From Actinomycetota bacterium (GTDB lineage Bacteria; Actinomycetota; Thermoleophilia; RBG-16-64-13): a stretch of 64,000 nt of DNA. Both the position numbers and the translations under genes were made by a program. Of the stretch, positions 51,881 to 61,071 are shown in pieces. The stretch is from assembly GCA_016278725.1 (NCBI GenBank), contig JADQBG010000003.1:62001-126000 (forward strand), written 5' to 3'. The stretch's first letter is position 1. Each line of letters opens with the position of its first letter. The notes under the pieces were generated by a model, which saw only the letters and a list, made by a program, of their open reading frames with translations, was not told where the DNA came from and did no database searches.

Positions 51881-53443
51881 TTAGGAAATCGTAACCGCCA
51901 GGCTGGTGCTGCCTCCGCGCCGGGGGTCTCCGCCCCCGTCGAAGCGGCCGGAGGGAGAAGGCCAGAAGGCGGCCGCCTGCACGCCGCCGAAATACAGGTC
52001 GCACTCCGGCCAGCGGTTGACCTCGTAACCGGCGTTCACCAGGGCCTGTACCGCCGAGTCCGGCACCCCCGGCTCGATCTGCACGGTGTTCCCGGTGAGG
52101 TGAACCCGCGGCGCCTCCACCGCTTGCTGAAGTCCCATGCTCCGGTCCAGCACGTTGCTCAGGGTTTGCACGATGGCGGAGCGCAGTCTCTCCGAACCCG
52201 CCGACCCCAGAGCGAGAATCATCTCCGGGCCGCCGGCTCCTTCGGCGCTCCTCGGGAGTCCTGATCCTGCCGAGACCTCGGCCAGCGTGGGCGCCATCAT
52301 CGAAGTCAGCCGTTCGCCCGGAGCCAGCGAGAAGTGGCCTCCCGGGTTGAGATCCTCTTCGCCCATCATGTTGTTCATGATGATGCCGGTTCCCGGGACC
52401 ACCACTCCGGATCCCGAACCGCAGGAGGAGGTGACCGAAACGGCGAGGCCATCGGCATCGATCGCCGAGATATGGGTGGTGTTGCCCAGGAACTTCTCGG
52501 CGAACCCGGGGTCGCGAACCGCCTGGTCGAAGCCGCCGGCGCGCGCCCGGTCGGTCTGGGCAAACGCTTCCACCAGGGCGAGGGTCCCGGCCGACGGGTC
52601 GAGTTCCGCCAAGTGACGGTCGGAGAGGGTCTTGAGGGTGTAGGCGATCAGGGTGCCCCCCGAACTGGGCGGCGGGTTGGTCCAGATGCGCTGCCCCCGG
52701 TAGGAGACCTCGACCGGACGGCGGTCGATCACCGTGTAGGTCTCGAGGTCCTCCCGCGTGATCAGCCCCCCCGACTCCTCCATAAAGTCGGCGATGCGCT
52801 CGGCGAGAGCGCCGCTGTGGAAAGCGGCCTCCCCCTCGCGGGCGAGCACCTCGAGCGTGTCGGCCAGTTCGGGAATGCGCAGCCGCTCACCGGCCCTGAG
52901 CAGCTGGCCTTCGGGGGCGAAGATGCGCTGCATCTCGGGAGGGTCGTGCAGGATGCCGGCGAGGATGTCGTGCAGGTATTCTTGCTGGGGAACCAGGAGG
53001 GCGCCGTCACGGGTAAGCCGGATTGCGGGCTCGAGCACCGCAGCCAGGGGGACGCGGCCATACCTGCGGTGAAGCGTGAGCAGTCCGGGCACGACCCCGG
53101 GAACCGCGCAGGAGGACGGTCCGATGTTGAAGCGCTGGGTGGTCGCCCGGAAGGGCACGTAGAAGGCCACCAGATGGGAGCGGTTCTCGCGGTCGCCGGG
53201 GGTGCGTCCCTTCCCGGGCGCGGCGACGAAGAAGTCCAGGAGGTGGGGCGCCGACCCGGGCTCGCGCACCAAGGCAAAACCGCCGGCGCCCATTCCGGTG
53301 AGCGAGGCCTCGGCCACCATGGCCGCGAAGGAGGCGGCGACGGCGGCGTCGGCCGCGTTGCCTCCCAGCTCCATGACCTCCGCTCCCGCGGCCGCGGTGT
53401 CAGGGTGGCCGCCCGCCACCATGCCCACCGCGCGTCTTCCCAC
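51881..53443 (-). CDS. ggt: Gamma-glutamyltransferase
   Basis: The 520-residue protein is of the Ntn-hydrolase GGT family, which cleaves gamma-glutamyl bonds such as in glutathione. The catalytic threonine of autoprocessing is in GNTTHISAIDADG, and GGHFS and ITS near the ends are usual. The N-terminal half contains AVVASF- and NAADAAVA-type stretches typical of the family. There is no signal peptide at the chosen start; export would need one, so a cytoplasmic role or an unseen upstream start is possible. It overlaps the DUF3786 gene upstream by one base, so the two may be co-transcribed. Confidence 0.9.
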   Translation of the reverse strand: MGRRAVGMVAGGHPDTAAAGAEVMELGGNAADAAVAASFAAMVAEASLTGMGAGGFALVREPGSAPHLLDFFVAAPGKGRTPGDRENRSHLVAFYVPFRATTQRFNIGPSSCAVPGVVPGLLTLHRRYGRVPLAAVLEPAIRLTRDGALLVPQQEYLHDILAGILHDPPEMQRIFAPEGQLLRAGERLRIPELADTLEVLAREGEAAFHSGALAERIADFMEESGGLITREDLETYTVIDRRPVEVSYRGQRIWTNPPPSSGGTLIAYTLKTLSDRHLAELDPSAGTLALVEAFAQTDRARAGGFDQAVRDPGFAEKFLGNTTHISAIDADGLAVSVTSSCGSGSGVVVPGTGIIMNNMMGEEDLNPGGHFSLAPGERLTSMMAPTLAEVSAGSGLPRSAEGAGGPEMILALGSAGSERLRSAIVQTLSNVLDRSMGLQQAVEAPRVHLTGNTVQIEPGVPDSAVQALVNAGYEVNRWPECDLYFGGVQAAAFWPSPSGRFDGGGDPRRGGSTSLAVTIS

Positions 53444-54165
53444 TAGCCCTCGCCCTCGCCCCCGCCGGAGCGCAGCAGCCGCCCGAGGTGCTCGGCGAGA
53501 ATTCTCAGATCCTGCAGGGGAAGGTTGCGCGCGCCCGAGCGCTCGTACAGCACTTTGACCTCGGCCGGGAACTCAGCCGGGAACTCCTCGTCTTCGACGT
53601 GCAGAATGAAGACCACCGGCACTTTGGGGAAGGGGTGCAGCGCGAAGGCGGCATCGGCCAGCGTCAGCGGGTCGCCCCCCAAGCCGGCGCCGGCCTCGAG
53701 AAAGGCCTCGGGATCGTTCCTGTACACCTCGGCCAGCGGCCGCTCGACCTCGCGGGAGATGGTGTCCGCATAGAACATGCCGTCGGGAATCTCCCGGTAG
53801 GAGACCCAGTCTTCTCCGGGCTCCTCCCCGCCCACCAGACTGAGGTAGTGCAGGGCCATGAGCCGGAAGGGGAAGCTCGCGAGGTGGGGGTTCCCGGACC
53901 GGAACTCGAGCCCGGGCCAAACCAGGCTGAGCGTGGAATTCAGCGAGGGAAGGATCAGAGTTCCTGCCGGCGCCGCCGGGCCGGCGGGCTCGGGGAGATC
54001 CGGCCGCGCCGCCTCCGGTCTATGCGCCGCCGCGTCGGGGCGATCCGGCGCCCCCGCCTGCCAGCGCCCGCCGGCCCTGGCCGCCAGCGTGGCCGGGTCC
54101 AGGGCGCGCACTTGTTTCACCATGGCCAGATATGCTTCGGCGTGCTTGTCTTCGTTCGTGGTCAT
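53443..54165 (-). CDS. DUF3786 domain protein
   Basis: The 240-residue protein matches DUF3786 in its C-terminal part: EDWVSYREIPDGMFY, then GDPLTLADAAFALHPFPKVPVVFILHVEDEEFPAEFPAEVKVLYERSG is read as a near-continuous match in separate blocks. The family is often encoded near corrinoid, acetyl-CoA or carbon-monoxide genes in anaerobes, but no such gene is near. The N-terminal 100 residues hold an Ala/Pro-rich linker. It starts at ATG 54165 and sits upstream of ggt on the same strand. Confidence 0.78.
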   Translation of the reverse strand: MTTNEDKHAEAYLAMVKQVRALDPATLAARAGGRWQAGAPDRPDAAAHRPEAARPDLPEPAGPAAPAGTLILPSLNSTLSLVWPGLEFRSGNPHLASFPFRLMALHYLSLVGGEEPGEDWVSYREIPDGMFYADTISREVERPLAEVYRNDPEAFLEAGAGLGGDPLTLADAAFALHPFPKVPVVFILHVEDEEFPAEFPAEVKVLYERSGARNLPLQDLRILAEHLGRLLRSGGGEGEG

Positions 54166-54347
54166 CGGTGGCGAAGCGGCTCCCGCGGCGGTGGCCCGGA
54201 CTGGCCCCCTACTATAGCGCAGGGCTCCCGGCTAGAATGGGGGCAGGCAACCCCGGGCCGCCTCAGCGGGACCCGGTCAAAACGGAGCCTCATCGCGCGG
54301 CCGCCGCCGCGCAAAACGAACGTCGCGCAGGTAACGGTGGAGGAACG

Positions 54348-55694
54348 ATGATTTTTGAAGCGGAGTGGGTCGTACCGATTTCGCAGCAGCCGATCCGGCA
54401 GGGGGCGGTCCGCGTCATCGACGGCCAGATCACCGAAGTCGGCCTCGCGTCCGAACTCCGCCGCGATCATCCCGACGAGGAGACGCGTAATTTTGAGGCT
54501 GCCGTCCTGCTCCCGGGCTTCGTCAACGCCCACGTCCATCTGGAGTACTCGGTCTTTCGCGGTCTCTTCGACGACTGCTCGTTCGGCGATTGGATGCTGC
54601 GTTTCATGCCGGCCAAGCGGACGCTGGGGGAGAAGGAGTATCTGACCTCTGCCCTGGTGGGCGCCGCGGAGTGCGTTTCTTCGGGCATCACCACGGTGGG
54701 GGACACCGTGTCCGACGGCCGGGCGATGGTCAATGCGGCCAAGACCTTCGGTCTGCGGGGCTACGCGTTCCAGGAAGCCTTCGGAATGGACGACACCCTG
54801 ATCCGGGATTGCCTCAATGGGCTGGAGGAAAAGCTCTGGCGGTTGCGGGCCATGGCTCCTCCCTTGGTCAAGGTGGGCATTTCCCCGCACGCTCCTTACA
54901 CCGTTTCCGGCCAGCTATTCCGTGCCCTTTCGGCCTATGCCCTGAAAAATGGGCTCAAGGTGATGACCCACATGGCTGAGTCCGTGGAGGAAGTCACCTT
55001 CGTACGCAATGGATCGGGCGTGCTGGCGCACGACTTCCGCGAATTGGCCGGCTGGGACGATCTGATGTGGATGCCCACCGGCACGAGCGTGGTCAAGTAT
55101 TTGGAGCAATGGGACGCCCTCGATCCCGACGTCATCGGCGTGCATCTGGTCCAGGTCTCCCCCTCGGACATCGACGTGCTGGCCAAGTACGATGTCGCTG
55201 TGGCCCACTGTCCTAAATCCAACGCCAAACTGGGCTGCGGAATCGCGCCGGTGGGCGACTTCCTCGAGCGCGGCCTGCGGGTGGGGATCGGTACGGACAG
55301 CTTGGCCTCGAACAACATCCTCGATATGTTCGACGAGATGCGCATGGTGATCTTCCTCCAGCGCGCCGATCAGCGCCGGACCACCTGCATCGGGGCCGAG
55401 CAGGTGCTGCAGATGGCCACCCTGGGGGGGGCCCAGGTTCTCGGGTTGGCGGACGAGGTGGGCAGCCTCGAGGCCGGCAAGCGCGCCGATCTGGTCGCGG
55501 TCGACATGAAGCACAGCCACTTCTCGCCCATCGACGACCCCGCCTCGGCGGTCGTCTATGGGGCCAACCAGGAAGATGTCTTCTTCACCATGATCGATGG
55601 CCGGGTGGTCTACGACAACAAGCAGTTCCTCACGGCCGACGCGGACGAGATCCGAAGCGAGGCCACCGCCATCAGGAGCAAGCTCCGCGGTTAA
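54348..55694 (+). CDS. Amidohydrolase, adenosine/SAH deaminase-like
   Basis: The 448-residue protein has the amidohydrolase barrel. Metal ligands are His62 and His64 in NAHVHLEY, a histidine in THMAESVEE, and Asp in GTDSLASNN; SPHAPYTVS and HCPKSN are also typical. The family includes S-adenosylhomocysteine/methylthioadenosine deaminases and aminofutalosine deaminase. As the window has mqnE but no mqnB, it might convert aminofutalosine to futalosine (the MqnX role), although it is not in the mqn operon. ATG 54348 has GGTGGAGGA upstream. Longer frames to the left overlap DUF3786 antisense and are rejected. Confidence 0.82.
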   Translation: MIFEAEWVVPISQQPIRQGAVRVIDGQITEVGLASELRRDHPDEETRNFEAAVLLPGFVNAHVHLEYSVFRGLFDDCSFGDWMLRFMPAKRTLGEKEYLTSALVGAAECVSSGITTVGDTVSDGRAMVNAAKTFGLRGYAFQEAFGMDDTLIRDCLNGLEEKLWRLRAMAPPLVKVGISPHAPYTVSGQLFRALSAYALKNGLKVMTHMAESVEEVTFVRNGSGVLAHDFRELAGWDDLMWMPTGTSVVKYLEQWDALDPDVIGVHLVQVSPSDIDVLAKYDVAVAHCPKSNAKLGCGIAPVGDFLERGLRVGIGTDSLASNNILDMFDEMRMVIFLQRADQRRTTCIGAEQVLQMATLGGAQVLGLADEVGSLEAGKRADLVAVDMKHSHFSPIDDPASAVVYGANQEDVFFTMIDGRVVYDNKQFLTADADEIRSEATAIRSKLRG

Positions 55695-55809
55695 TGGTGG
55701 AGGTAACGGCCTCCATGAGGCATAATTGGACGGCTACGTAAGGCGGGCCGGTTTTTCCCGGTTTCGCACTCTCCTTTACGTAACCCGATTTTCCGAGGAG
55801 TAGTTTCAA

Positions 55810-56469
55810 TTGCTGTTAAATAGACGCCGCATCGATAAGTGGGCCCGCTGGGTCGCCATCGGCCTGGCCGCGGTCTTCGCGCTGAGCTTTGTCTTCATGG
55901 GAGTAGGCACCGGAGTCGACATGAACTGGTCGGCCCTGTGGTCCGATGGACCTTCGACCGGCCATAGCGGACCCGCAACCGGGGACGTGCAGACGCCCGA
56001 GGAGCTCATCAAGGGGTATGAGGCCGAGCTGGCGGCGAACCCCGACAACTTCGAGGCTCTGGTTGGCATCGCCACCCAGTATGAGGCCTTGGATCAGCCG
56101 GATCTTGCGGCCGAGTACCTGCAGAAGGCGATCTCGCTGCGCCCGGAGGACGGTCCCCTGCACCAGCGCCTGGCGGCCATCTACATGCACCCGGCCACGG
56201 CCAACTACGAGGAGGCCGTACCCGTCCTCAATCAGTTGACCTCGCTGGAGCCCGAAAACGCGCAGGCTTTCCTGCTGCTGGGGGTGGCCCAGCGGGAACT
56301 GGGCAATACCGATGCGGCCGTACTTGCCTGGAACAAGTACCTGGAACTCGAACCGGAAGGCGCCTCCGCGGATGACGTGCGCGCGCAGATGGAGACGCTG
56401 ACGCAGGCTGCCGGCTCCGCCGCTGCGCCTGCCGCAGGATCCGCCTCGCCGGAAACCACGGTTCCCTAG
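55810..56469 (+). CDS. Membrane-anchored TPR protein
   Basis: The 219-residue protein has a basic N-terminus, one membrane helix at about 13-35 and two to three tetratricopeptide repeats at about 60-185 (ALVGIATQYEALDQPDLAAE, then AFLLLGVAQRELGNTDAAVL). The C-terminal tail is Ala/Ser/Pro-rich. The start is TTG 55810, with GAGGAG upstream. It would present TPRs on the outside of the membrane for partner binding. It is unrelated in detail to the TPR protein at 8508 but similar in layout. Two TACGTAA sites lie in front of it. Confidence 0.8.
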   Translation: MLLNRRRIDKWARWVAIGLAAVFALSFVFMGVGTGVDMNWSALWSDGPSTGHSGPATGDVQTPEELIKGYEAELAANPDNFEALVGIATQYEALDQPDLAAEYLQKAISLRPEDGPLHQRLAAIYMHPATANYEEAVPVLNQLTSLEPENAQAFLLLGVAQRELGNTDAAVLAWNKYLELEPEGASADDVRAQMETLTQAAGSAAAPAAGSASPETTVP

Positions 56470-56522
56470 GCTTTGGTCGTGAACGTGCGCCTCACTAAAG
56501 AGAGTGGTAAGGTCATTTGGGC

Positions 56523-56870
56523 ATGGACTTCTCGATAGACAAATCGTCGGCCGGCGACTCCTACGTGATTCGGGTGGATGGTGAACTCGACATGTACACG
56601 GCGCCCCAACTCAAGTCCGCCCTGCAGGAAGCCATCGACCAGGGGCAAAAGCAACTGGTGATCGACCTCACCCGGGTCGGTTTTCTGGATTCCACCAGTC
56701 TCGGGGTCTTGGTCGGCGGGCTTCGGCGGGTGCGCTCCGAAGAAGGCGAGATGTCCCTGGTGGTGGATCATCCCCAACTGGACAAGATGTTCCGCATCAC
56801 CGGATTCGACGGGGTCTTCCGGATCCACCGAACCGTCGATGAAGCGCTCGGCAACGGTTCCAAGGAGTAA
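56523..56870 (+). CDS. Anti-sigma factor antagonist (STAS domain)
   Basis: The protein has about 115 residues of the SpoIIAA/RsbV family, which bind an anti-sigma factor when unphosphorylated. The phosphorylatable serine is in LDSTSLGVLVGGL. GELDMYTAPQLKSAL at the N-terminus is typical. ATG 56523 is chosen; TTG 56517 two codons upstream has a closer AAGG. No partner kinase or sigma factor is in the window. A strong terminator follows. Confidence 0.92.
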   Translation: MDFSIDKSSAGDSYVIRVDGELDMYTAPQLKSALQEAIDQGQKQLVIDLTRVGFLDSTSLGVLVGGLRRVRSEEGEMSLVVDHPQLDKMFRITGFDGVFRIHRTVDEALGNGSKE

Positions 56871-56908
56871 AATCGGCGGACCCGGCATATAGACGGCAGA
56901 GTTCGAGG

Positions 56909-56934
56909 GGCCGGCCTTTTGAGCCGGCCTTTTT
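56909..56934 (+). terminator. Rho-independent terminator
   Basis: GGCCGGC (56909-56915) pairs with GCCGGCC (56923-56929) over a seven-base loop and is followed by five T. It is the clearest terminator in the window and ends the STAS transcript. Confidence 0.88.
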
Positions 56935-56956
56935 CGTCTGTGCAACAAAGGGCTGA

Positions 56957-56985
56957 TTGCAGACGTCAGAACCCATAGGTATCGT
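56957..56985 (+). promoter_or_regulatory. Predicted topA promoter
   Basis: TTGCAG (56957-56962) and TATCGT (56980-56985) are separated by 17 bases, 36 bases before the topA start and just after the terminator. Confidence 0.5.
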
Positions 56986-57020
56986 TACCCTCCGAAAACA
57001 ACCTCAGGAGCAGCACCTAC

Positions 57021-59240
57021 GTGCGCCTCATAATTAGCGAAAAGAACAATGCCGCTTCCAAGATCGCCGATATCTTGGCGGCCGGCAAAGTAACCAAGGA
57101 AGCCTTCTACAAGGTCCCCTACTACTTGTTCACGGACAAGCAGGGGCGGGAGTCGGTCACCGTGGGGCTCAAGGGCCACGTGCTTGCGGTGGATTTCCCC
57201 CCGGAGTACGCGGACTGGCGCAAGGTCGAACCCTCGGATCTGATCGACGCTCCTCTGATCAAAGAGGCCTCGGCCAAGTCGGTGGTGCGTGCGGTGAAGA
57301 AACTGGCCGCGGACGCCACCTCGGTGGTGATCGCAACCGACTACGACCGCGAAGGCGAGCTGATCGGTCTCGAGGCTCTCCATATCGTCGAAGAGGTCAA
57401 CGAGTCACTCCTGCGCGGGTCTCGGCGCGCGCGTTTCTCGGCCCTGACGAAGGAAGAGATCACCCGGGCTTTCGACAAACCTGAGCACCTCTCGGAGCCG
57501 CTGGCCATGGCCGGCGAGGCTCGGCAGGACATCGACCTGATCTGGGGGGCCACCCTCACCCGTTTCGTCTCCCTGGCCACCTCGCGCCTGGGCAGCCAGT
57601 TCCTGAGCGTGGGCCGGGTGCAAACCCCGACGCTCGCGCTGATCGTCGACCGGGAGAAGGAGCGCCGCGCGTTCGAGCCCCAACCCTACTGGGTGGTTCA
57701 CGTGGACCTCGAAGCCGACGGTCGCAACTTCTCCGCGAACCATAAGACCGAGCGCTTCTGGGACGAGGCCGAGGCGAACACGGCCTTCGAGAAGCTCGCC
57801 GGGCCGGCCAAGGTGACCGGAGTCAAACGCACCCAGAAGAAGGTGACGCGGCCGGCTCCCTTCAACACCACGGCCTACACCAGCGCGGCGACCTCGCTGG
57901 GCTTTTCGGCCGCGGCGGCGATGAATATCGCCGAGAGCCTGTACATGGACGGGCTGATCAGCTACCCCCGCACCGACAACACGGTCTACCCCAACTCGTT
58001 GGATATGCGCGAGACCCTGCAGGAGCTCGCCGGGAGCGCTTTTGCCCGCGAGGCGGCGGAACTGCTGAGCCGCAAAGAACTGACACCGTCACGCGGCAAG
58101 AAGCGCACCACGGACCATCCTCCGATCTATCCGACCGGCTCCGCCCGCAAGGGGCAACTGGGAGATCGGGAGTGGCGGATCTACGAACTGGTGGTGCGCC
58201 GCTTTTTTGCCACCCTGGCCGACGACGCCGTTTCCGAATCCAACCGCATCGATCTGGACATCGACGCCGAGCCCTTCTTCCTGCGGGGTTCGCGGGTGCT
58301 CGAGCCGGGCTGGCTGGCCTACTATCCGTACAGCCGGCAGAAGGACACGGAGCTGCCGCCTCTCAAAGAGGGTGACATCGCTCGGCTGGTGGAGAAGTAC
58401 CTGGATTCCAAGGAGACCCAGCCGCCCGGGCGATATGGCCAAGGGACGCTGATCGAGCTCATGGAGCAGCACAATCTGGGCACCAAGGCGACCCGCCACA
58501 ACATCATCCAGAACCTCTACGACCGCGGTTACATCCACGGCAATCCGGTGGAGCCCACGGAAACGGGGGTCAAGATGGCCGAGGCGCTCGAGGAATACGC
58601 TCCTCATATCGCTTCCTCCGAGATGACCGCACAGCTGGAGTCGGACATGGACGCCATCGCCGACCGGTCGCGCACCAAGGATGAGGTGGTGCACATCTCG
58701 CGGGAGCTGTTGCGGCAGGCCTACGGTTCCCTGCAGGCAAACCGCGAGCAACTCGCCAAGAAGATATTCGAAGGAATCACCGACGATCGCATTCTGGGCG
58801 ACTGCCCCAAGTGCGCCGCCGAAGGCCGGCGAAATACCGAACAGGACCGGCCCAACCGCCTGCGGATCATCCGTTCCAAGGCGAGCAAGAAGCGCTTCGT
58901 GGGCTGCGAGGGCTACCCTGACTGTGACCAAACCTACCCGCTGCCCCAGAGGGGCGACGTCATCGCTCTGGGCGAGACCTGCCCCGAGTGCGGCAGCCCG
59001 AAGATCAAGGTGTTGGGCGGCAAGAGGCCCTGGGTGCTGTGCCTGGATCCTGACTGCTCGACCAAGGATGAATACAAAGCCAAACGGGCGGCCAAGGCCG
59101 CGGCAGCAGAGAGTAACGGGACGAGCAAAGCCAAGAAGGCGACCACCCGCAAAACCACGGCGCGCAAGACCACGGCCGGCAAGACCACGGCCGGCAAGAC
59201 CACGGCAAGCGCTTCGAGTAAGAAGAAGCCTTCGTCCTAG
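57021..59240 (+). CDS. topA: Type IA DNA topoisomerase (topoisomerase I)
   Basis: The 739-residue enzyme relaxes negatively supercoiled DNA. The Toprim domain begins RLIISEKNNAASKIA and has the DYDREGELIG acidic motif; the active-site Tyr is in GLISYPRTDNTVYP. The DxDREGE spelling and YPRTDN are closer to archaeal TopA and topoisomerase III than to the usual bacterial TopA (which has MRTDS). Two C-terminal Cys4 zinc ribbons follow (CPKC to CEGYPDC; CPECG to CLDPDC), then a Lys/Thr/Ala tail built from 15-base repeats. The start is GTG 57021. Confidence 0.93.
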   Translation: MRLIISEKNNAASKIADILAAGKVTKEAFYKVPYYLFTDKQGRESVTVGLKGHVLAVDFPPEYADWRKVEPSDLIDAPLIKEASAKSVVRAVKKLAADATSVVIATDYDREGELIGLEALHIVEEVNESLLRGSRRARFSALTKEEITRAFDKPEHLSEPLAMAGEARQDIDLIWGATLTRFVSLATSRLGSQFLSVGRVQTPTLALIVDREKERRAFEPQPYWVVHVDLEADGRNFSANHKTERFWDEAEANTAFEKLAGPAKVTGVKRTQKKVTRPAPFNTTAYTSAATSLGFSAAAAMNIAESLYMDGLISYPRTDNTVYPNSLDMRETLQELAGSAFAREAAELLSRKELTPSRGKKRTTDHPPIYPTGSARKGQLGDREWRIYELVVRRFFATLADDAVSESNRIDLDIDAEPFFLRGSRVLEPGWLAYYPYSRQKDTELPPLKEGDIARLVEKYLDSKETQPPGRYGQGTLIELMEQHNLGTKATRHNIIQNLYDRGYIHGNPVEPTETGVKMAEALEEYAPHIASSEMTAQLESDMDAIADRSRTKDEVVHISRELLRQAYGSLQANREQLAKKIFEGITDDRILGDCPKCAAEGRRNTEQDRPNRLRIIRSKASKKRFVGCEGYPDCDQTYPLPQRGDVIALGETCPECGSPKIKVLGGKRPWVLCLDPDCSTKDEYKAKRAAKAAAAESNGTSKAKKATTRKTTARKTTAGKTTAGKTTASASSKKKPSS

Positions 59241-59265
59241 GATCGTTTTTCTCAGGAGGTAAAGG

Positions 59266-60183
59266 ATGAACCACATCAATTCGCATCCGTCCACCGAACG
59301 CTTCCGCCCGCGGATGGCGCATATCAACGGCGTCGCCCGCCGCATGCTCGTGGTGCTGGCGCTGGCGGTGCTGATGCTCCCCCTGCTGGCGGCGAGCGCC
59401 CTGGCACAGGAGCAAGTGGTCACCCTGGGGGCCAACCTGGACCAGGCGCAGCGGCAGGAGATGCTGGAACTCTTCGGAGTGACGGCGGACGAGGTGCCGG
59501 TGCTGGAAGTGACCAACGAGGAGGAGCGGGATTACCTCGAGGGTCTCGTGCCCGACGAGCAGATCGGTTCCCGAGCCATTTCGAGCGTCTATGTGGAGAT
59601 TCTGGATGAGGGCGACGGCATCGACGTCCAGACGCAGAACATCACCTTCGTGACCGAGCAGACCTACGCGAACGCCCTGGTAACCGCCGGCGTGACCAAC
59701 GCGGACGTGTTTGCCGCCGCGCCCTTCCCGGTTTCGGGCACCGCGGCGCTGACGGGGGTGTTCAAAGCCTACGAGGAAGCCACAGGAGAACAGATCCCCG
59801 AAGAGGCCGCGCAGACGGCCACGGCCGAGCTCGTGGAAACCGCCGAGACCGGTGAGGAGATTGGTGACAAGGAAGGCGTCGCCGAACTCATGAAGCGGGC
59901 CAAGGAAGAGGTGATCCGGCGCGGACTGGACGATCCCGCGGCCGTGCGCGAGGTGGTCATCAACATCTCGAACGAGCTCAATCTCGACCTGACCGACACT
60001 CAGATCGACCGCCTGGTGCAGATCCTGATCCGCATTCAGGGCCTTGACATCAACGTGGATCAGCTCCAGGACCAACTGCGCAATTTTGGCGAGCGGATAG
60101 GGATCTCCGGCGAGGAGGCGGACGGGCTGTGGGAGCAGATCACCACCTTCTTCAAGGATCTGTGGAACTCGATCTTCGGCTAG
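59266..60183 (+). CDS. Secreted DUF1002 protein
   Basis: The 305-residue protein has a signal peptide ending in ASALAQEQ and then the DUF1002 pattern from VTLGANLDQAQRQEML and VTNEEERDYLEG to SGTAALTGVFKAYEEATGE. The family is secreted and found in Gram-positive anaerobes; its role is not known. The C-terminal 100 residues are helical and amphipathic. ATG 59266 has TCAGGAGG upstream. It follows topA after 25 bases and precedes tmk by four, so it may be part of one operon. Confidence 0.85.
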   Translation: MNHINSHPSTERFRPRMAHINGVARRMLVVLALAVLMLPLLAASALAQEQVVTLGANLDQAQRQEMLELFGVTADEVPVLEVTNEEERDYLEGLVPDEQIGSRAISSVYVEILDEGDGIDVQTQNITFVTEQTYANALVTAGVTNADVFAAAPFPVSGTAALTGVFKAYEEATGEQIPEEAAQTATAELVETAETGEEIGDKEGVAELMKRAKEEVIRRGLDDPAAVREVVINISNELNLDLTDTQIDRLVQILIRIQGLDINVDQLQDQLRNFGERIGISGEEADGLWEQITTFFKDLWNSIFG

Positions 60184-60187
60184 AGCC

Positions 60188-61036
60188 GTGACCGAGCATG
60201 AAGGACGAGGTCCGGGCCGGGGCGGGCCCGGACCTGAAGAAGAGCTTCCGGTGTGCCGCGGCGGTTCGTTGCGCCCGGCCTGGGACGAAGGCGTGGTGCA
60301 GAAGGATCCGTCGCTGTTTGCCGACGTCCCCACCTCGCCCGAGGATATCGAGCTCGACGACCGCTTGATGGCGGGCCTGGGGCACGGTTGCCGGGGGCTC
60401 TTCATCACCTTCGAGGGACTGGACGGCACCGGGAAGAGCACCCAGATGGAGCTCTTGGCCGAACGCCTGCGTGCGGCGGGGCACTCTTTGGTCACCACTC
60501 GGGAACCCGGGGGCACCGCGCTGGGGGAAGCCGTGCGCGAGGCGCTGCTCGCCAAGGGTGAGGGCGAGCACGAGATGGATCCAAAGGCCGAGGCCTTCCT
60601 CTACACCGCCGCGCGGGTGCAGCTGGTCGAGGAGGTAATCCGCCCGGCGCTGGAAGCGGGCGAGATCGTGCTCTGCGACCGCTACATCGATTCCTCGCTG
60701 GCCTACCAGGGCTATGGCCGCGAACTCGGCTACGAGAACATCATCAGCATGAATATGTGGGCGGTGGACGGGTTGCTCCCCGATCTCACCCTGGTCATGC
60801 TGGCCCCGGAAGCGGTTCGGCGGCGCCGCCTGAGCGGCGCCGAAGCCGACCGTTTGGAATCCTCCGGGGACGACTTCTTCCGGAGGGTGGAAGACGGCTA
60901 TCGCCGGCTGGTGGCGGACCACCCCTACCGCATCCGCGCGGTCGACGCGGGCGGCGACGTGCACGAGGTGGGCGACCGAGTGCTCGAGGTCCTGCGCGAG
61001 GAACTCGACCTCGATCTGGCCCCGCAGTCCCGCTGA
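60188..61036 (+). CDS. tmk: Thymidylate kinase with N-terminal extension
   Basis: The 282-residue protein phosphorylates dTMP to dTDP. The P-loop is FEGLDGTGKST (about 75-85), the DRYIDSSLAYQG motif is the DR(Y/H) and lid-adjacent segment, and the family motif TREPGGT is present. Most family members have about 210 residues; here some 60-70 residues precede the core. They are polar and not conserved. ATG 60368 would start close to the core (residue 61). No Shine-Dalgarno is clear for either. It is followed by holB. Confidence 0.93.
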   Translation: MTEHEGRGPGRGGPGPEEELPVCRGGSLRPAWDEGVVQKDPSLFADVPTSPEDIELDDRLMAGLGHGCRGLFITFEGLDGTGKSTQMELLAERLRAAGHSLVTTREPGGTALGEAVREALLAKGEGEHEMDPKAEAFLYTAARVQLVEEVIRPALEAGEIVLCDRYIDSSLAYQGYGRELGYENIISMNMWAVDGLLPDLTLVMLAPEAVRRRRLSGAEADRLESSGDDFFRRVEDGYRRLVADHPYRIRAVDAGGDVHEVGDRVLEVLREELDLDLAPQSR

Positions 61037-61071
61037 TGCCGGCCACGAACCACGTGCGGGCCGGTTAGCCC

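Noticed and set aside
59148-59208. Short regular repeats that could look like a CRISPR or satellite
   Set aside because: They are 15-base repeats in frame within topA and encode a Lys/Thr tail. There are no spacers.
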